DNA of 64,000 bases from the NCBI RefSeq assembly GCF_021391535.1, contig NZ_CP090066.1, positions 1,625,501 through 1,689,500 of the forward strand. Reading direction: 5' to 3'. Under the pieces are notes generated by a model. It was not told the DNA's origin and made no database searches. It was given only the letters and a program-made list of their open reading frames with translations. Positions 51,896 to 61,245 of this stretch are shown piece by piece (position 1 is the first letter of the stretch; each line of letters starts with the position of its first letter). The translations under genes and the position numbers were made by a program. The DNA comes from Aurantimonas sp. HBX-1 (lineage in GTDB: Bacteria > Pseudomonadota > Alphaproteobacteria > Rhizobiales > Rhizobiaceae).

Positions 51896-52339
51896 ATGAT
51901 ACCGCTTTCCCTGCTGCGAACCCTTGCCGTCTGCGGCGCCGTCCTGCCGGCTGCCGGCTGCCAGGCGATGTTCGGCGACGACGAAGACACCTCCATCGGC
52001 GCGATGCGGCTGGCCGCGGCGCCGTCCGTGGCCTCGGCGCAGCAGCGCGACGAGGACGGCTATCCGCTGCTGGGCGCCATGCCGAAGGCCGCGGCGCCGC
52101 AGCTGACGGATGCCGAGGCGCAGGCCGGGCAGGCGCAGCTTGGCGCCATGGCCCAGCAGCGCGCGGTGACGGCGCCGTCGAGCGGCCCGGCCCAGGTGGC
52201 GCGGCTGCAGGCGCTGCGTCAGCAGCAGGCGGCCGAGGTCGAGGCGGCCCTGGCGCGCCGCCCGCAGGCACAGCAGCCGGCGGCGACGCGTCCGCAGAGC
52301 CCGGAGGACGTGCTGCGCCAAATCGAGGCCGGACAGTAG
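51896..52339 (+). CDS. Lipoprotein, Ala/Gln-rich, divergent from phaC
   Basis: 147 residues. The lipobox LPAAGCQ gives a lipoprotein; the mature part is Ala/Gln/Pro-rich with low complexity (AQQRDEDGYPLLGAMPKAAAP, QALRQQQAAEVEAAL) and ends in a short helix. No domain recognised. It is followed 52 bases later by the aminotransferase gene, so it may share its transcript. Composition suggests a flexible envelope protein. Confidence 0.66.
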   Translation: MIPLSLLRTLAVCGAVLPAAGCQAMFGDDEDTSIGAMRLAAAPSVASAQQRDEDGYPLLGAMPKAAAPQLTDAEAQAGQAQLGAMAQQRAVTAPSSGPAQVARLQALRQQQAAEVEAALARRPQAQQPAATRPQSPEDVLRQIEAGQ

Positions 52340-52391
52340 ACGCCGACCGTCGTTTACGCCATTCCCGCTCACCAGCCGGGAGACGAGCACC

Positions 52392-53606
52392 ATGGAAGAA
52401 TTTCACAAAGTCCGCAGACTGCCGCCCTACGTCTTCGAGGAGGTCAACCGGCTGAAGGCGGCGGCACGCGCCCGCGGCGCCGACATCATCGATCTCGGCA
52501 TGGGCAATCCGGACCTGCCGACGCCGAAATTCATCGTCGACAAGCTCTGCGAAGTGATCCGCGACCCGCGCTCGCACCGCTATTCGGCGTCGAAGGGCAT
52601 TGCCGGCCTGCGCAAGGCGCAGGCCGCCTATTATCAGCGGCGCTTCGGGGTGAAGCTCGATCCGGCGACGCAGGTCGTGGCGACGCTCGGCTCCAAGGAA
52701 GGCTTCGCCAACATGGCGCAGGCGATCACCGCGCCCGGCGACGTGGTGCTGTGCCCGAATCCGACCTATCCGATCCATGCCTTCGGCTTCCTGATGGCCG
52801 GCGGCACGATCCGCGCCATTCCCGCCAAGCCGGATGCCGACTTCATGGTCGCGATCGACAGGGCGGTACGCTATTCGATCCCCAAGCCGATCGCGATCAT
52901 CCTCAACTACCCGGCCAATCCCACCGCCTTCGAGGCCGATCTCGATTTCTACCGCGAGGTCGTCGCCTTCGCGCGCAAGCACTCGATCGCCATCCTCTCC
53001 GACCTCGCCTACGCCGAGATCTTCTTCGACGGCTCGCCGCCGCCCTCGATCCTCGAGGTCGACGGGGCGATCGACGTCGCCGTCGAGTTCACCTCGATGT
53101 CGAAGACCTTCTCGATGCCGGGCTGGCGGATGGGCTTTGCCGTCGGCAACGAACGGCTGCTGGCGGCGCTGGCGCGGGTGAAATCCTATCTCGACTACGG
53201 CGCCTTCACGCCGATCCAGGTCGCCGCCACCGCCGCGCTCAATGCCGGGGACGAGGTGATCGAGGAAGTGCGGACGGTCTATCGCCGTCGCCGCGACGTG
53301 CTGGTGGATTCGTTCGGGCGTGCCGGATGGCAGATTCCCGCGCCCTCCTCGACGATGTTCGCTTGGGCGCCGCTGCCGCCCGCCTATCGCGGCATGGGCT
53401 CGCTGGAGTTCTCCAAGCTGCTGATCGAGAAGGCGGATGTCGCCGTGGCGCCGGGCATCGGCTTCGGCGAGCACGGCGACGATCATGTCCGCATCGCGCT
53501 GGTCGAGAACGAGCATCGGATCCGGCAGGCGGCGCGCAACATCCGCCGGTTCCTTGCCACGGGCGAGGAAGCCGGGCAGAAGGTCGTTTCCTTCGCCGGG
53601 TCCTGA
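52392..53606 (+). CDS. Class I/II aminotransferase (AlaC/DapL-like)
   Basis: 404 residues, PLP-dependent fold type I. Catalytic Lys in SMSKTFSMPGWRMGF; N-terminal IDLGMGNPDLPTP; PLP-phosphate Arg in GWRMGF; NPTYPIH before it. The family includes glutamate-pyruvate transaminases (AlaC) and LL-diaminopimelate aminotransferases. The gene is directly followed by hom, and Rhizobiales annotations commonly call it LL-DAP aminotransferase or AlaC; sequence alone does not decide. RBS GGGAGAC precedes the ATG. Confidence 0.9.
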   Translation: MEEFHKVRRLPPYVFEEVNRLKAAARARGADIIDLGMGNPDLPTPKFIVDKLCEVIRDPRSHRYSASKGIAGLRKAQAAYYQRRFGVKLDPATQVVATLGSKEGFANMAQAITAPGDVVLCPNPTYPIHAFGFLMAGGTIRAIPAKPDADFMVAIDRAVRYSIPKPIAIILNYPANPTAFEADLDFYREVVAFARKHSIAILSDLAYAEIFFDGSPPPSILEVDGAIDVAVEFTSMSKTFSMPGWRMGFAVGNERLLAALARVKSYLDYGAFTPIQVAATAALNAGDEVIEEVRTVYRRRRDVLVDSFGRAGWQIPAPSSTMFAWAPLPPAYRGMGSLEFSKLLIEKADVAVAPGIGFGEHGDDHVRIALVENEHRIRQAARNIRRFLATGEEAGQKVVSFAGS

Positions 53607-53644
53607 CGGTGCCCGGCCGCGACGCCAAGAACGATCAGGTACCC

Positions 53645-54949
53645 ATGAACAGTCCCCTGCGACTCGGCCTGGCCGGGCTCGGAACCGTTGGCGCCAGCCT
53701 CGCCCGACTGATTGAAGCTAAGGCCGAGACGCTGGCGAACCGCGTCGGCCGGCAGATCGAAATCGTCGCGGTCTCGGCGCGCGACCGCACCAAGGATCGA
53801 GGCATCGACATCGCCGGACTCGCCTGGTTCGACGATCCCGTGGCGCTGGCCGCCGAAGCCGAGATCGACGTCTTCGTCGAACTCGTCGGCGGTGCCGACG
53901 GGCCGGCCCACGAGGCGGTGAAGGCCGCGCTCGGCCGCGGCATCCCGGTGGTCACCGCCAACAAGGCGCTGCTCGCCCATCACGGCGTCTCGCTGGCGCG
54001 GCTGGCCGCCCGCAAGGGCACCGAGATCCTGTTCGAGGCGGCGGTCGCCGGCGGCATCCCGATCATCAAGACGATGCGCGAGGGCCTTTCCGGCAATAGC
54101 GTCAGCCGCGTCTACGGCATCCTCAACGGCACCTGCAACTACATGCTCACCCGCATGGAGGCCGAGGGCATCGCCTTCGACGACTGCCTGGCCGACGCCC
54201 AGCGGCTCGGCTATGCCGAGGCGGACCCGACCTTCGACATCGGCGGCTTCGACGCCGCGCACAAGCTGGCGATCCTGACGTCGCTCGCCTTCGGCTGCGA
54301 GATCGACCTCGAGAGCGTCTTCATCGAGGGGATCTCGGCGGTCACCAACGACGACATCGCGGCCGCCGCCGAGCTCGGCTACCGGATCAAGCTGCTCGCC
54401 GTCGCCCGCCGCACCGACAGCGGCATCGAGCAGCGCGTGCATCCGACGATGATCCCGTCGAGCTCGGCGATGGCGCAGGTGGACGGCGTGACCAACGCCG
54501 TCGCCGTCGACACCGACCTGCTCGGCTCGATCCTGCTCGCCGGTCCCGGCGCCGGCGGCGAGGCGACCGCATCGGCGGTGCTTTCGGACATCATGGACGT
54601 CGCCGGCGGCGTACTGCCGCCGACGCTCGGCCTGCCTCCGGCCAAGCTCGCGCCCTACAAGCGGGCCCGGATGCGGGCCCACGAGGGCGGCTACTACATC
54701 CGCCTGTCCGTCTACGACCGGGTCGGGGCCTTCGCCTCGATCGCCCGGCGGATGGCGGAGAACCAGATCTCGCTGGAATCGATCGTGCAGCGCAAGCTGC
54801 CGGGCGCCGGCGATCCGTCCACCGCGCCGGTCATTCTCGTCACCCACGAGACCACGGAAGCTGCCGTCCGCAAGGCGCTGGAGGCGGTCTCGAAGGACGG
54901 GCACCTGAAGGGCGAGCCGAAGATGATCCGCATCGAGGCGCTGAACTAA
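53645..54949 (+). CDS. hom: Homoserine dehydrogenase
   Basis: 434 residues. NAD(P) loop GLAGLGTVGASLARL, then TANKALLAHHG, the catalytic-domain KxxR-type segment (GILNGTCNYMLTRM, GYAEADPTFDIGG) and a C-terminal ACT domain (YYIRLSVYDRVGAFA, residues ~355-430) that gives threonine feedback control. It reduces aspartate semialdehyde to homoserine for threonine, methionine and isoleucine. 38 bases after the aminotransferase. Confidence 0.97.
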   Translation: MNSPLRLGLAGLGTVGASLARLIEAKAETLANRVGRQIEIVAVSARDRTKDRGIDIAGLAWFDDPVALAAEAEIDVFVELVGGADGPAHEAVKAALGRGIPVVTANKALLAHHGVSLARLAARKGTEILFEAAVAGGIPIIKTMREGLSGNSVSRVYGILNGTCNYMLTRMEAEGIAFDDCLADAQRLGYAEADPTFDIGGFDAAHKLAILTSLAFGCEIDLESVFIEGISAVTNDDIAAAAELGYRIKLLAVARRTDSGIEQRVHPTMIPSSSAMAQVDGVTNAVAVDTDLLGSILLAGPGAGGEATASAVLSDIMDVAGGVLPPTLGLPPAKLAPYKRARMRAHEGGYYIRLSVYDRVGAFASIARRMAENQISLESIVQRKLPGAGDPSTAPVILVTHETTEAAVRKALEAVSKDGHLKGEPKMIRIEALN

Positions 54950-55087
54950 CGGCGCTCTCGCCGGATCGCGAAGGGGGCGCGCCGGGCGTTCCGCCTCGAT
55001 GACATTGCGCTTTCACACTGCCGGGACATATCAGGCGCAGGCGGCGACCGGGGACGACATCCGGACCCCGCAGGAGGAGACGGGGAC

Positions 55088-56077
55088 ATGACCGACGGCA
55101 ATGGTGGCGGCGAGATGCTGGACCGGGTGCTCACTCTCGAGATCGCCCGGGTCACCGAGAAGGCGGCGGTCGCGGCGGCGAGGCTGCGCGGCCGCGGCGA
55201 CGAGAAGGCCGCCGACCAGGCCGCCGTCGACGCGATGCGCTCCGAGCTCAACCAGCTGGCGATCGACGGCGTCATCGTCATCGGCGAGGGCGAGCGCGAC
55301 GAGGCGCCGATGCTCTATATCGGCGAATCGGTCGGCACCAAGGCCGGGCCGAAGGTCGATATCGCGCTGGATCCGCTCGAGGGCACCACGGTCTGCGCCA
55401 AGAACCTGCCGAATTCGCTCGCGGTCATCGCCATGGCGGTGCGCGGCAGCCTGCTCAACGCGCCCGACGTCTACATGGAGAAGATCGCCGTGGGCCCCGG
55501 CTATCCGGACGGCATCGTCAACCTCGCGCTGTCGCCCGAGGAGAACCTCGCGGCGCTGGCCAAGGCGAAGGGCGTGCAGGTCTCCGAGATCACCGCCTGC
55601 ATCCTCGACCGTCCCCGTCACGCGCAGCTGATCGAGACGGTCCGCGCGGCGGGCGCGGCGATCCGCCTGATCGGCGACGGCGACGTCGCCGGCGTGATCC
55701 ACACGACCGACCCGGAAGAGACCGGCATCGACATCTACATGGGCATCGGCGGCGCGCCGGAAGGCGTCCTGGCGGCGGCTGCCCTGCGCTGCACCGGCGG
55801 CCAGATGCAGGGGCGGCTGCAGCTCAACACCAACGAAAAGCGCGCCCGCGCCGAGAAGATGGGGATCAGCGATCCCTACCGGATCTATACTGCCGAGGAG
55901 ATGGCGTCCGGCGACGTGATCTTCGCCGCGACCGGCGTCACCGACGGCAACCTGCTCGACGGCGTGCGCTTCTATCGGGACCGGGTGACGACCCACACGC
56001 TGGTGATGCGCTCGCGTTCCCGCACCATCCGCGAGATGCGGGCGCAGCATTACGACCGGACGAAGTTCGCGACCTGA
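55088..56077 (+). CDS. glpX: Class II fructose-1,6-bisphosphatase
   Basis: 329 residues of the GlpX family. Metal/substrate motifs: VIVIGEGERDEAPMLYIGE, DPLEGTT, then GGAPEGVLAAAALRC. It removes the 1-phosphate of fructose-1,6-bisphosphate in gluconeogenesis. It follows hom at 138 bp and precedes recJ at 41 bp, the common Rhizobiales order. AGGAGGAGAC is a strong ribosome site. Confidence 0.97.
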   Translation: MTDGNGGGEMLDRVLTLEIARVTEKAAVAAARLRGRGDEKAADQAAVDAMRSELNQLAIDGVIVIGEGERDEAPMLYIGESVGTKAGPKVDIALDPLEGTTVCAKNLPNSLAVIAMAVRGSLLNAPDVYMEKIAVGPGYPDGIVNLALSPEENLAALAKAKGVQVSEITACILDRPRHAQLIETVRAAGAAIRLIGDGDVAGVIHTTDPEETGIDIYMGIGGAPEGVLAAAALRCTGGQMQGRLQLNTNEKRARAEKMGISDPYRIYTAEEMASGDVIFAATGVTDGNLLDGVRFYRDRVTTHTLVMRSRSRTIREMRAQHYDRTKFAT

Positions 56078-56118
56078 ACGCTCTTGCACCGGCCGCCGCG
56101 CGTCGCCAGAACGAGGGC

Positions 56119-57912
56119 ATGTCCGATACCGCGCGCACCTTTCTCGGCGTCGATTCCTCCCTCGGGGGCCGGCGCTGGCTGAATGCCCTCGACACGCGTG
56201 CCGAGGGCGCGGCGCTGCGCATCGCCCAGATCCACGGCCTGCCCGATATCGTCAGCCGGGTGCTGGCCGGCCGCGGCATCGGCGACGCGGACGCGCTGGC
56301 ATTCCTCGAGCCGCGGCTGCGCGACCTGATGCCGGACCCGGCGACACTGACCGACATGGACGCCGCCGCGGCGCGCCTCGCCGATGCGATCGACGCGGGC
56401 GAGACGGTCGCGATCTTCGGCGACTACGACGTCGACGGAGCCGCCTCGGCGGCGCTTCTCTGGCGGTACCTCAACCATTTCGGCGTTACCGCAACGATCC
56501 GAATTCCCGACCGCATCACCGAGGGCTACGGGCCGAACCCCGAGGCTATGCGCGAGCTCGCGTCCGACGGCGCGACGCTGATCGTCACCGTCGACTGCGG
56601 CACCGGCAGCTTCGAATCGATCGACGCGGCCCGTGAACTCGGCGTCGACGTCGTCGTGCTCGACCATCACCAGACCGGGCCCGAGCTTCCTGCGGCAAGG
56701 GCGGTGGTGAACCCCAACCGGCAGGACGACTTATCCGGCCTCGGTCACCTCTGCGCCGCCGGAGTGGTGTTCATGAGTCTCGTCGCCCTGGCGCGGGAAT
56801 TGCGGCGGCGCGGACGGCCGGCGGCCTCGCTGCCGGACATCTTCCAGATGCTGGATCTCGTCGCGCTGGCGACCGTCTGCGACGTCGTCCCGCTGGTCGG
56901 GCTGAACCGCGCCTTCGTCGTGCAGGGCCTCCGTGTCATGCACGCGCAGCGCAATGTCGGGCTCTCCGCCCTGGCCCGCGTGGCGCGACTCGCCGGACCG
57001 GTCGAGTGCCACCATCTCGGCTTCCTCATCGGTCCGCGGATCAACGCCGGCGGCCGCATCGGCGACGCCTGGCTCGGCAGCCGGCTGCTGTGCCTCGACG
57101 AGACGTCGGAGGCGGACGAGCTGGCGGCGCGGCTGCACGGGCTGAACGAGGAGCGCCAGGCGATGGAGCAGGCGATGCTCCAGGAGGCGGAGGCCGAAGT
57201 CGCGGCGGAGATCGGCACGGGCGAGGGGCCGGCCGTGCTGGTCGCCGGCTCGGCCGGCTGGCATCCCGGCATCGTCGGCCTGCTAGCGGCGCGGCTGAAG
57301 GAGCGCCACCGCCGGCCGGCCTTCGCCATCGCCTTCGACGCGTCCGGGCGCGGCACCGGTTCGGGCCGGTCGATCCCCGGCTTCGACCTCGGCCGGCTGG
57401 TGCGCGAGGCGGTGGCGGCGGGTATTCTGGTCAAGGGCGGCGGCCATGCCATGGCGGCCGGCGTGACCGTGCAGAAGGAGCGGCTCGGCGACCTGCGCGC
57501 GTTCCTGGAGGCGGGCGCCGCCGCGTCCGTCGGGGCGCTGCGCGAGGGCGACACGCTGAGGCTCGACGGCTCGGTCAGCGCGGCCGGCCTGACGCCGGCC
57601 CTCTACGCCACCATCGCCCGCGCCGGCCCGTTTGGCGCCGGCCACGGCGAGCCGGTCTTCGCGCTGCCGCGGCACCGCATCGGCTCTTCCTCGATCGTCG
57701 GCAAGGGCCATGTCCGCGCGACGCTCTCGGGCGCCGACGGCAGCAGCATCTCGGCGATCGCCTTCAAGGCCGCCGAAACCCCGGTCGGCCGCCGGCTGCT
57801 GGAAGCCCGCGACCGGCCGGTGCATGCGGCCGGCACGCTATCGCTCGACCGCTTCCGCGGCCGCGAGGAAGTGCGCTTCCGGATCCTCGACCTCGCCGAA
57901 GCTTTCGACTGA
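56119..57912 (+). CDS. recJ: Single-stranded-DNA exonuclease RecJ
   Basis: 597 residues. DHH-family motifs: IFGDYDVDGAAS (motif I), VTVDCGTGS, VLDHHQTGPELP (DHH motif), and the DHHA1 domain later (GGGHAMAAGVTV). RecJ degrades single-stranded DNA 5' to 3' in mismatch, base-excision and recombination repair. Its last 75 bases overlap the 3' end of the antiporter gene on the other strand. Confidence 0.97.
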   Translation: MSDTARTFLGVDSSLGGRRWLNALDTRAEGAALRIAQIHGLPDIVSRVLAGRGIGDADALAFLEPRLRDLMPDPATLTDMDAAAARLADAIDAGETVAIFGDYDVDGAASAALLWRYLNHFGVTATIRIPDRITEGYGPNPEAMRELASDGATLIVTVDCGTGSFESIDAARELGVDVVVLDHHQTGPELPAARAVVNPNRQDDLSGLGHLCAAGVVFMSLVALARELRRRGRPAASLPDIFQMLDLVALATVCDVVPLVGLNRAFVVQGLRVMHAQRNVGLSALARVARLAGPVECHHLGFLIGPRINAGGRIGDAWLGSRLLCLDETSEADELAARLHGLNEERQAMEQAMLQEAEAEVAAEIGTGEGPAVLVAGSAGWHPGIVGLLAARLKERHRRPAFAIAFDASGRGTGSGRSIPGFDLGRLVREAVAAGILVKGGGHAMAAGVTVQKERLGDLRAFLEAGAAASVGALREGDTLRLDGSVSAAGLTPALYATIARAGPFGAGHGEPVFALPRHRIGSSSIVGKGHVRATLSGADGSSISAIAFKAAETPVGRRLLEARDRPVHAAGTLSLDRFRGREEVRFRILDLAEAFD

Positions 57913-60444
57913 ACCGACTCGGCCCGGCGCGGCGGAATCCTCGCCGGCGCCGCCGGCCAGCGCGGGGCTCGCGGCATTTTCCTCGCGTCGCCGAAGGGCG
58001 AGCGCCTCGATGCGGTGCCTGAGCGCCGGGTGCCGCGCCAGGAAGCGCTGGAAGTCGGCGGCCGATAGGCGGAGCAGGGCGCAATAGGCGATGGCGGTGA
58101 CGTCGGCCTGCCGGCGCTGGTCGAAGAGCAATGCCATCTCGCCGAAGATGTCGCCGCGGCCGAGCCGCACCAGGCTGGCGCCGGTGTCGATCTCGACGGC
58201 GCCGGACGAAATGAAATAGGCGGCGTTGCCGATCTCGCCGCGGCTGATGATCCGCATGCCGGGCTCGGCGAAGAACGGCCGCATCAGCGGCGCCAGATCC
58301 TGCCGCTCGCGCGGCGAAAGGTCCGCGAACAGCTCGCTCCGCTCGATCAGCGTCGCGGTGTCGAGGCCAAGATCGAGAGGCGGCCGGCGCAGGTGGGTGT
58401 CGCCGCGCGCGGAAAGTTCCGCCAGCACGTCGCGCTCGACCTCGCTGCTGATCACGCCCGAGCGACGGAGCCGCTCGATCTCGACCATCTCGACGGCCCG
58501 CGCCGCCCGCTCGACAAAGCAGCGTTCCAGCGCCGTGACATAGGCCGGGTACTGCAGGCGGACCGCCGCGATCTCACGTTCGAGCAAAGCCTGGCGCTCG
58601 GCCATGACCCGGCCCGCCTCGGCCACGGTCGCAGGCCCGAGGACCGGCTGCAGCTCCTGTTCGGCGATTCGCTGCAGCGATCCGACGACGAGCAGCGATT
58701 CGATGAGCATCTCGAATCGCCCGGCCAGGCGTTGCGACAGGAGCCGGCTGTAGCCGAGGCGGCGCTGCAGGGCGAAGGCCAGCCGGTCGACCGTGGCGAA
58801 GTCCACTTCCGCTTCGTTGGCGGCGCGGTAGCCTTCCATCCCGCCGAGCCGTGCCAGGTCGAGGCGACGCCGCGCATCTGCCGCCAGGCGCCGGGCGACC
58901 GGCGGCGCGACCGTGCCGCTGGCGAAATGCTCGAGGATCGTCTCGCGCTCGCGCGCCGTCAGCGCGACCAGTGCGATCGCCGTCCGCGCCCCTTGGGGGA
59001 CCGTATCGGCCGAGGGGCCGAGCGGGAGGATGCCGGTGATGTCGCTGGCCGGGTCCGGGTCCGACGCATCGGCCGGGGCGTGGCCGAAGCGCCGCCGCAT
59101 CTTTGCGGCGACCCGGCTGACGCGGCCGCCGGCGACGTCGAGCGCCAGGTCGCGCACCGCCCGGTCGACCTCGCTCAGGCGGTCGAGGCCGAGCCGCTCG
59201 ATGAGCGGCCGCAGCGTCGTCCCCTGCACCAGCAGCGTCAGCAGCGTGAAGCCGGTCGCCAGCGTGACCACGAAGGCGGCGATCGGGCGCGGGATCGCGG
59301 GGTTCTCCATGACCGCGAGGGCGAGCGCAAGGGTCATCGACCCGCGCAGGCCGCCCCACAGCACGACCAGCCGGTACGGGACGGAGACGGAGGACGACAG
59401 GCCTATCCGCGTCAGCAGCGGCAGCAGGCCGAACAGCACGAGTGCGCGGGTCAGGAGGGCGGCGACGAAGACCACCAGCAGCAGCACGAAATCGAACGGC
59501 CGCAGGTCCGACAGCATGCGCGGCAAAAGGAGCGAGGTGAGCACGAAGATCAGGATCGACGACCAGGAGGCGAGCTGCTGCCAGGTATCCGACAGGTGCC
59601 GCCACAGCACCCCGGTGACCCGTCCCGGCGCCAGCGAGGCGAGGGCGACGCCGGCGGTGGCAACGGCGACCACGCCGGAGACGTGGAGGAGCCGTTCCGC
59701 CGCCCAGAAGCACAGATAGGGAAGCGCCAGGCTGAGCGAGGCGGTGGTGACCCGGTCCTCGCCGATCAGCTTCAGCAACTGGATGAACAGCCAGGCAGCG
59801 CCGAGGCCGAGCAGCACGCCGCCGATCGGCAGGAGGACGAGATCCCTGATCGCCTCGGCCACACCGACCGAGCCGGGAGCGATGATTGCCGCCGAGAAGA
59901 TCAGCGCCAGCGAGATGGCGGCGGCATCGTTGAACAGGCTCTCGCCCTCGACCAGCCGGGTCAGCCGCTCCGGCGCGCCCACATCGCGGAAGATCGCGAT
60001 CACCGCCACCGGGTCGGTGGTGGCGACCAGCGAGGCGAGAAGCAGGCACGCGAGCAGCGGCATGCCCGAGACGGGCCAGAGGAACAGCGCGACCCCGAAC
60101 GTCGCGACAAACACCGCCACGAGGGCCAGCAGGAGGATCGGCAAAAGGTCCTCGCGCACCCGGTGCAGGTCGACCTCCAGCGCACTCTGGAAGATCAGCG
60201 TCGGCAGGAAGACGTAGAGGAACAGGCTGGAGCCGATCGGCAGGTCGACGATCGCCGCGGCCAGCTCGACCGGGACGAGAGCGCCCGGGACCTGAAGCGA
60301 ATAATGGCAGGCGAAACCGAGCGTGGCGCCGCCCGCGGCCAAAAGGATCGAGACCGGCAGGCGCAGCCGCGACGCCAGCGGACGGGCGAGGGCGCCGAAG
60401 GCGACGAGCGACGCAATGAGCACGACAATGCTGGAGACGTTCAT
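57838..60444 (-). CDS. CPA1-type Na+/H+ antiporter with C-terminal cNMP-binding domain
   Basis: 868 residues. Residues ~1-420 hold about 12 membrane helices of the NhaP/CPA1 kind; the ND motif is in GESLFNDAAAISL, and DPVAVIAIF and GGLRGSMTLALAL are also present. Residues ~430-690 are a helix-rich cytoplasmic linker. Residues ~715-830 form a cyclic-nucleotide-binding domain (ISRGEIGNAAYFISSGAVEI, then FGEMALLFDQRRQADV; the phosphate-binding cassette has Gln where Ser/Thr is usual). This is the layout of SOS1-type exchangers. The final ~25 codons overlap recJ. Confidence 0.9.
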   Translation of the reverse strand: MNVSSIVVLIASLVAFGALARPLASRLRLPVSILLAAGGATLGFACHYSLQVPGALVPVELAAAIVDLPIGSSLFLYVFLPTLIFQSALEVDLHRVREDLLPILLLALVAVFVATFGVALFLWPVSGMPLLACLLLASLVATTDPVAVIAIFRDVGAPERLTRLVEGESLFNDAAAISLALIFSAAIIAPGSVGVAEAIRDLVLLPIGGVLLGLGAAWLFIQLLKLIGEDRVTTASLSLALPYLCFWAAERLLHVSGVVAVATAGVALASLAPGRVTGVLWRHLSDTWQQLASWSSILIFVLTSLLLPRMLSDLRPFDFVLLLVVFVAALLTRALVLFGLLPLLTRIGLSSSVSVPYRLVVLWGGLRGSMTLALALAVMENPAIPRPIAAFVVTLATGFTLLTLLVQGTTLRPLIERLGLDRLSEVDRAVRDLALDVAGGRVSRVAAKMRRRFGHAPADASDPDPASDITGILPLGPSADTVPQGARTAIALVALTARERETILEHFASGTVAPPVARRLAADARRRLDLARLGGMEGYRAANEAEVDFATVDRLAFALQRRLGYSRLLSQRLAGRFEMLIESLLVVGSLQRIAEQELQPVLGPATVAEAGRVMAERQALLEREIAAVRLQYPAYVTALERCFVERAARAVEMVEIERLRRSGVISSEVERDVLAELSARGDTHLRRPPLDLGLDTATLIERSELFADLSPRERQDLAPLMRPFFAEPGMRIISRGEIGNAAYFISSGAVEIDTGASLVRLGRGDIFGEMALLFDQRRQADVTAIAYCALLRLSAADFQRFLARHPALRHRIEALALRRREENAASPALAGGAGEDSAAPGRVGSVESFGEVEDPEAHFLAAAEAVER

Positions 60445-60632
60445 CCGGCCGGCCGATTTATCCCCGCGCGAGGGGTCTCGCGCCGAACCGGGCGGACGCC
60501 GCCCATCGCACTGCGACATTCTGGTGCAGGCCCACAGGTTTCTCAAGCCGCGCCTTGTGGAGGAGCGCACGGTTAAGGAAGCGGTTACCCGTCGCCGGGA
60601 TAGTGCGCCTCTCGGTTCACAAAGGAGAAACC

Positions 60633-60899
60633 ATGGACGACACGGCAGGAATCGCGGGTGGCCAGGTGCGCGCCTTCGTCGAGCGCGTCGAGCACATCGA
60701 GGCGGAGATCCAGGAACTGAACGAGGGCAAGAAGGAGGTCTTCGCCGAGGCCAAGGGCGAGGGCTTCGACGTCAAGATCCTCAAGGAAATCATCAAGCTG
60801 CGAAAGCTGGACAAGGAAGAGCGCGAAGAGCACGAGACGCTCCTCGACGTCTATCTGCGGGCCATGGAACAGGCGCCGGCGGCGGCCAACGCCGCCTGA
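60633..60899 (+). CDS. gapR: Nucleoid-associated protein GapR (DUF2312)
   Basis: 88 residues, entirely helical, matching the UPF0335/DUF2312 family: GGQVRAFVERVEHIEAEIQ, KKEVFAEAKGEGFDVKILKEI, IKLRKLDKEER. GapR forms a tetrameric clamp around overtwisted DNA, supports gyrase/topoisomerase IV in front of replication and transcription, and affects the Caulobacter cell cycle. AAAGGAGAAA precedes ATG 60633. An AT-containing direct repeat CGGTTA-N6-CGGTTA lies at 60570-60587 upstream, meaning unknown. Confidence 0.95.
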   Translation: MDDTAGIAGGQVRAFVERVEHIEAEIQELNEGKKEVFAEAKGEGFDVKILKEIIKLRKLDKEEREEHETLLDVYLRAMEQAPAAANAA

Positions 60900-60903
60900 T
60901 CCC

Positions 60904-60934
60904 GAAGCCTCGGGGCGGGCTTCGGTCCGCCCCG
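60904..60934. terminator. Bidirectional hairpin between gapR and the RAM-domain gene
   Basis: CGGGGCGG/CCGCCCCG stem (60911-60918 with 60927-60934) and an alternative GAAGCC/GGCTTC stem inside. It lies 4-9 bases from both convergent stops. No long T run. Confidence 0.6.
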
Positions 60935-60942
60935 CGATTCGC

Positions 60943-61185
60943 TCAGCCGAACGCCTTGAAGGCCACCAGCGTGAAGGTGTCGGCGACGCCGTCGACCGTC
61001 TGCAGGCGCTCGGTGACGAAGTGGCCGATGTCCTGCTCGTCCTCCAGGTAGAACTTGGCGATCAGGTCGTAATTGCCCGAGGTCGAGTAGACCTCGGAGA
61101 TCTCGGGCACGTCCTGGACGAGTTCGTCCGCGACGCCATAGGCCTTGCCGGGGCGGCACTTGAACTGGACGAAGATGGTTTTCAT
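60943..61185 (-). CDS. Stand-alone Lrp/AsnC ligand-binding (RAM) domain protein
   Basis: 80 residues covering only the regulator-of-amino-acid-metabolism domain of Lrp/AsnC proteins (FVQFKCRPGKAYGVADELVQ, the YSTSGNYDLIAKFYLEDE core, and a C-terminal strand); no helix-turn-helix precedes it. Such proteins bind effectors or form oligomers with full-length Lrp proteins. Convergent with gapR and in the same direction as the formamidase-like gene upstream, with 60 bp between them. Confidence 0.88.
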   Translation of the reverse strand: MKTIFVQFKCRPGKAYGVADELVQDVPEISEVYSTSGNYDLIAKFYLEDEQDIGHFVTERLQTVDGVADTFTLVAFKAFG

Positions 61186-61245
61186 GGATGCTTGCTCCGG
61201 CGCCTCGCGCGGCGTCTCGTATCGGTTGACCTGACGGCGACCGTC

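Noticed and set aside
58393..60576. Long + strand open frame opposite the antiporter gene
   Set aside because: Antisense reading with extreme Arg/Gln/Asp content; the minus-strand antiporter has intact conserved motifs.
60570..60587. CGGTTA direct repeat upstream of gapR considered as CtrA box
   Set aside because: TTAA is followed by TTAC at eight bases spacing, so it does not fit TTAA-N7-TTAA.
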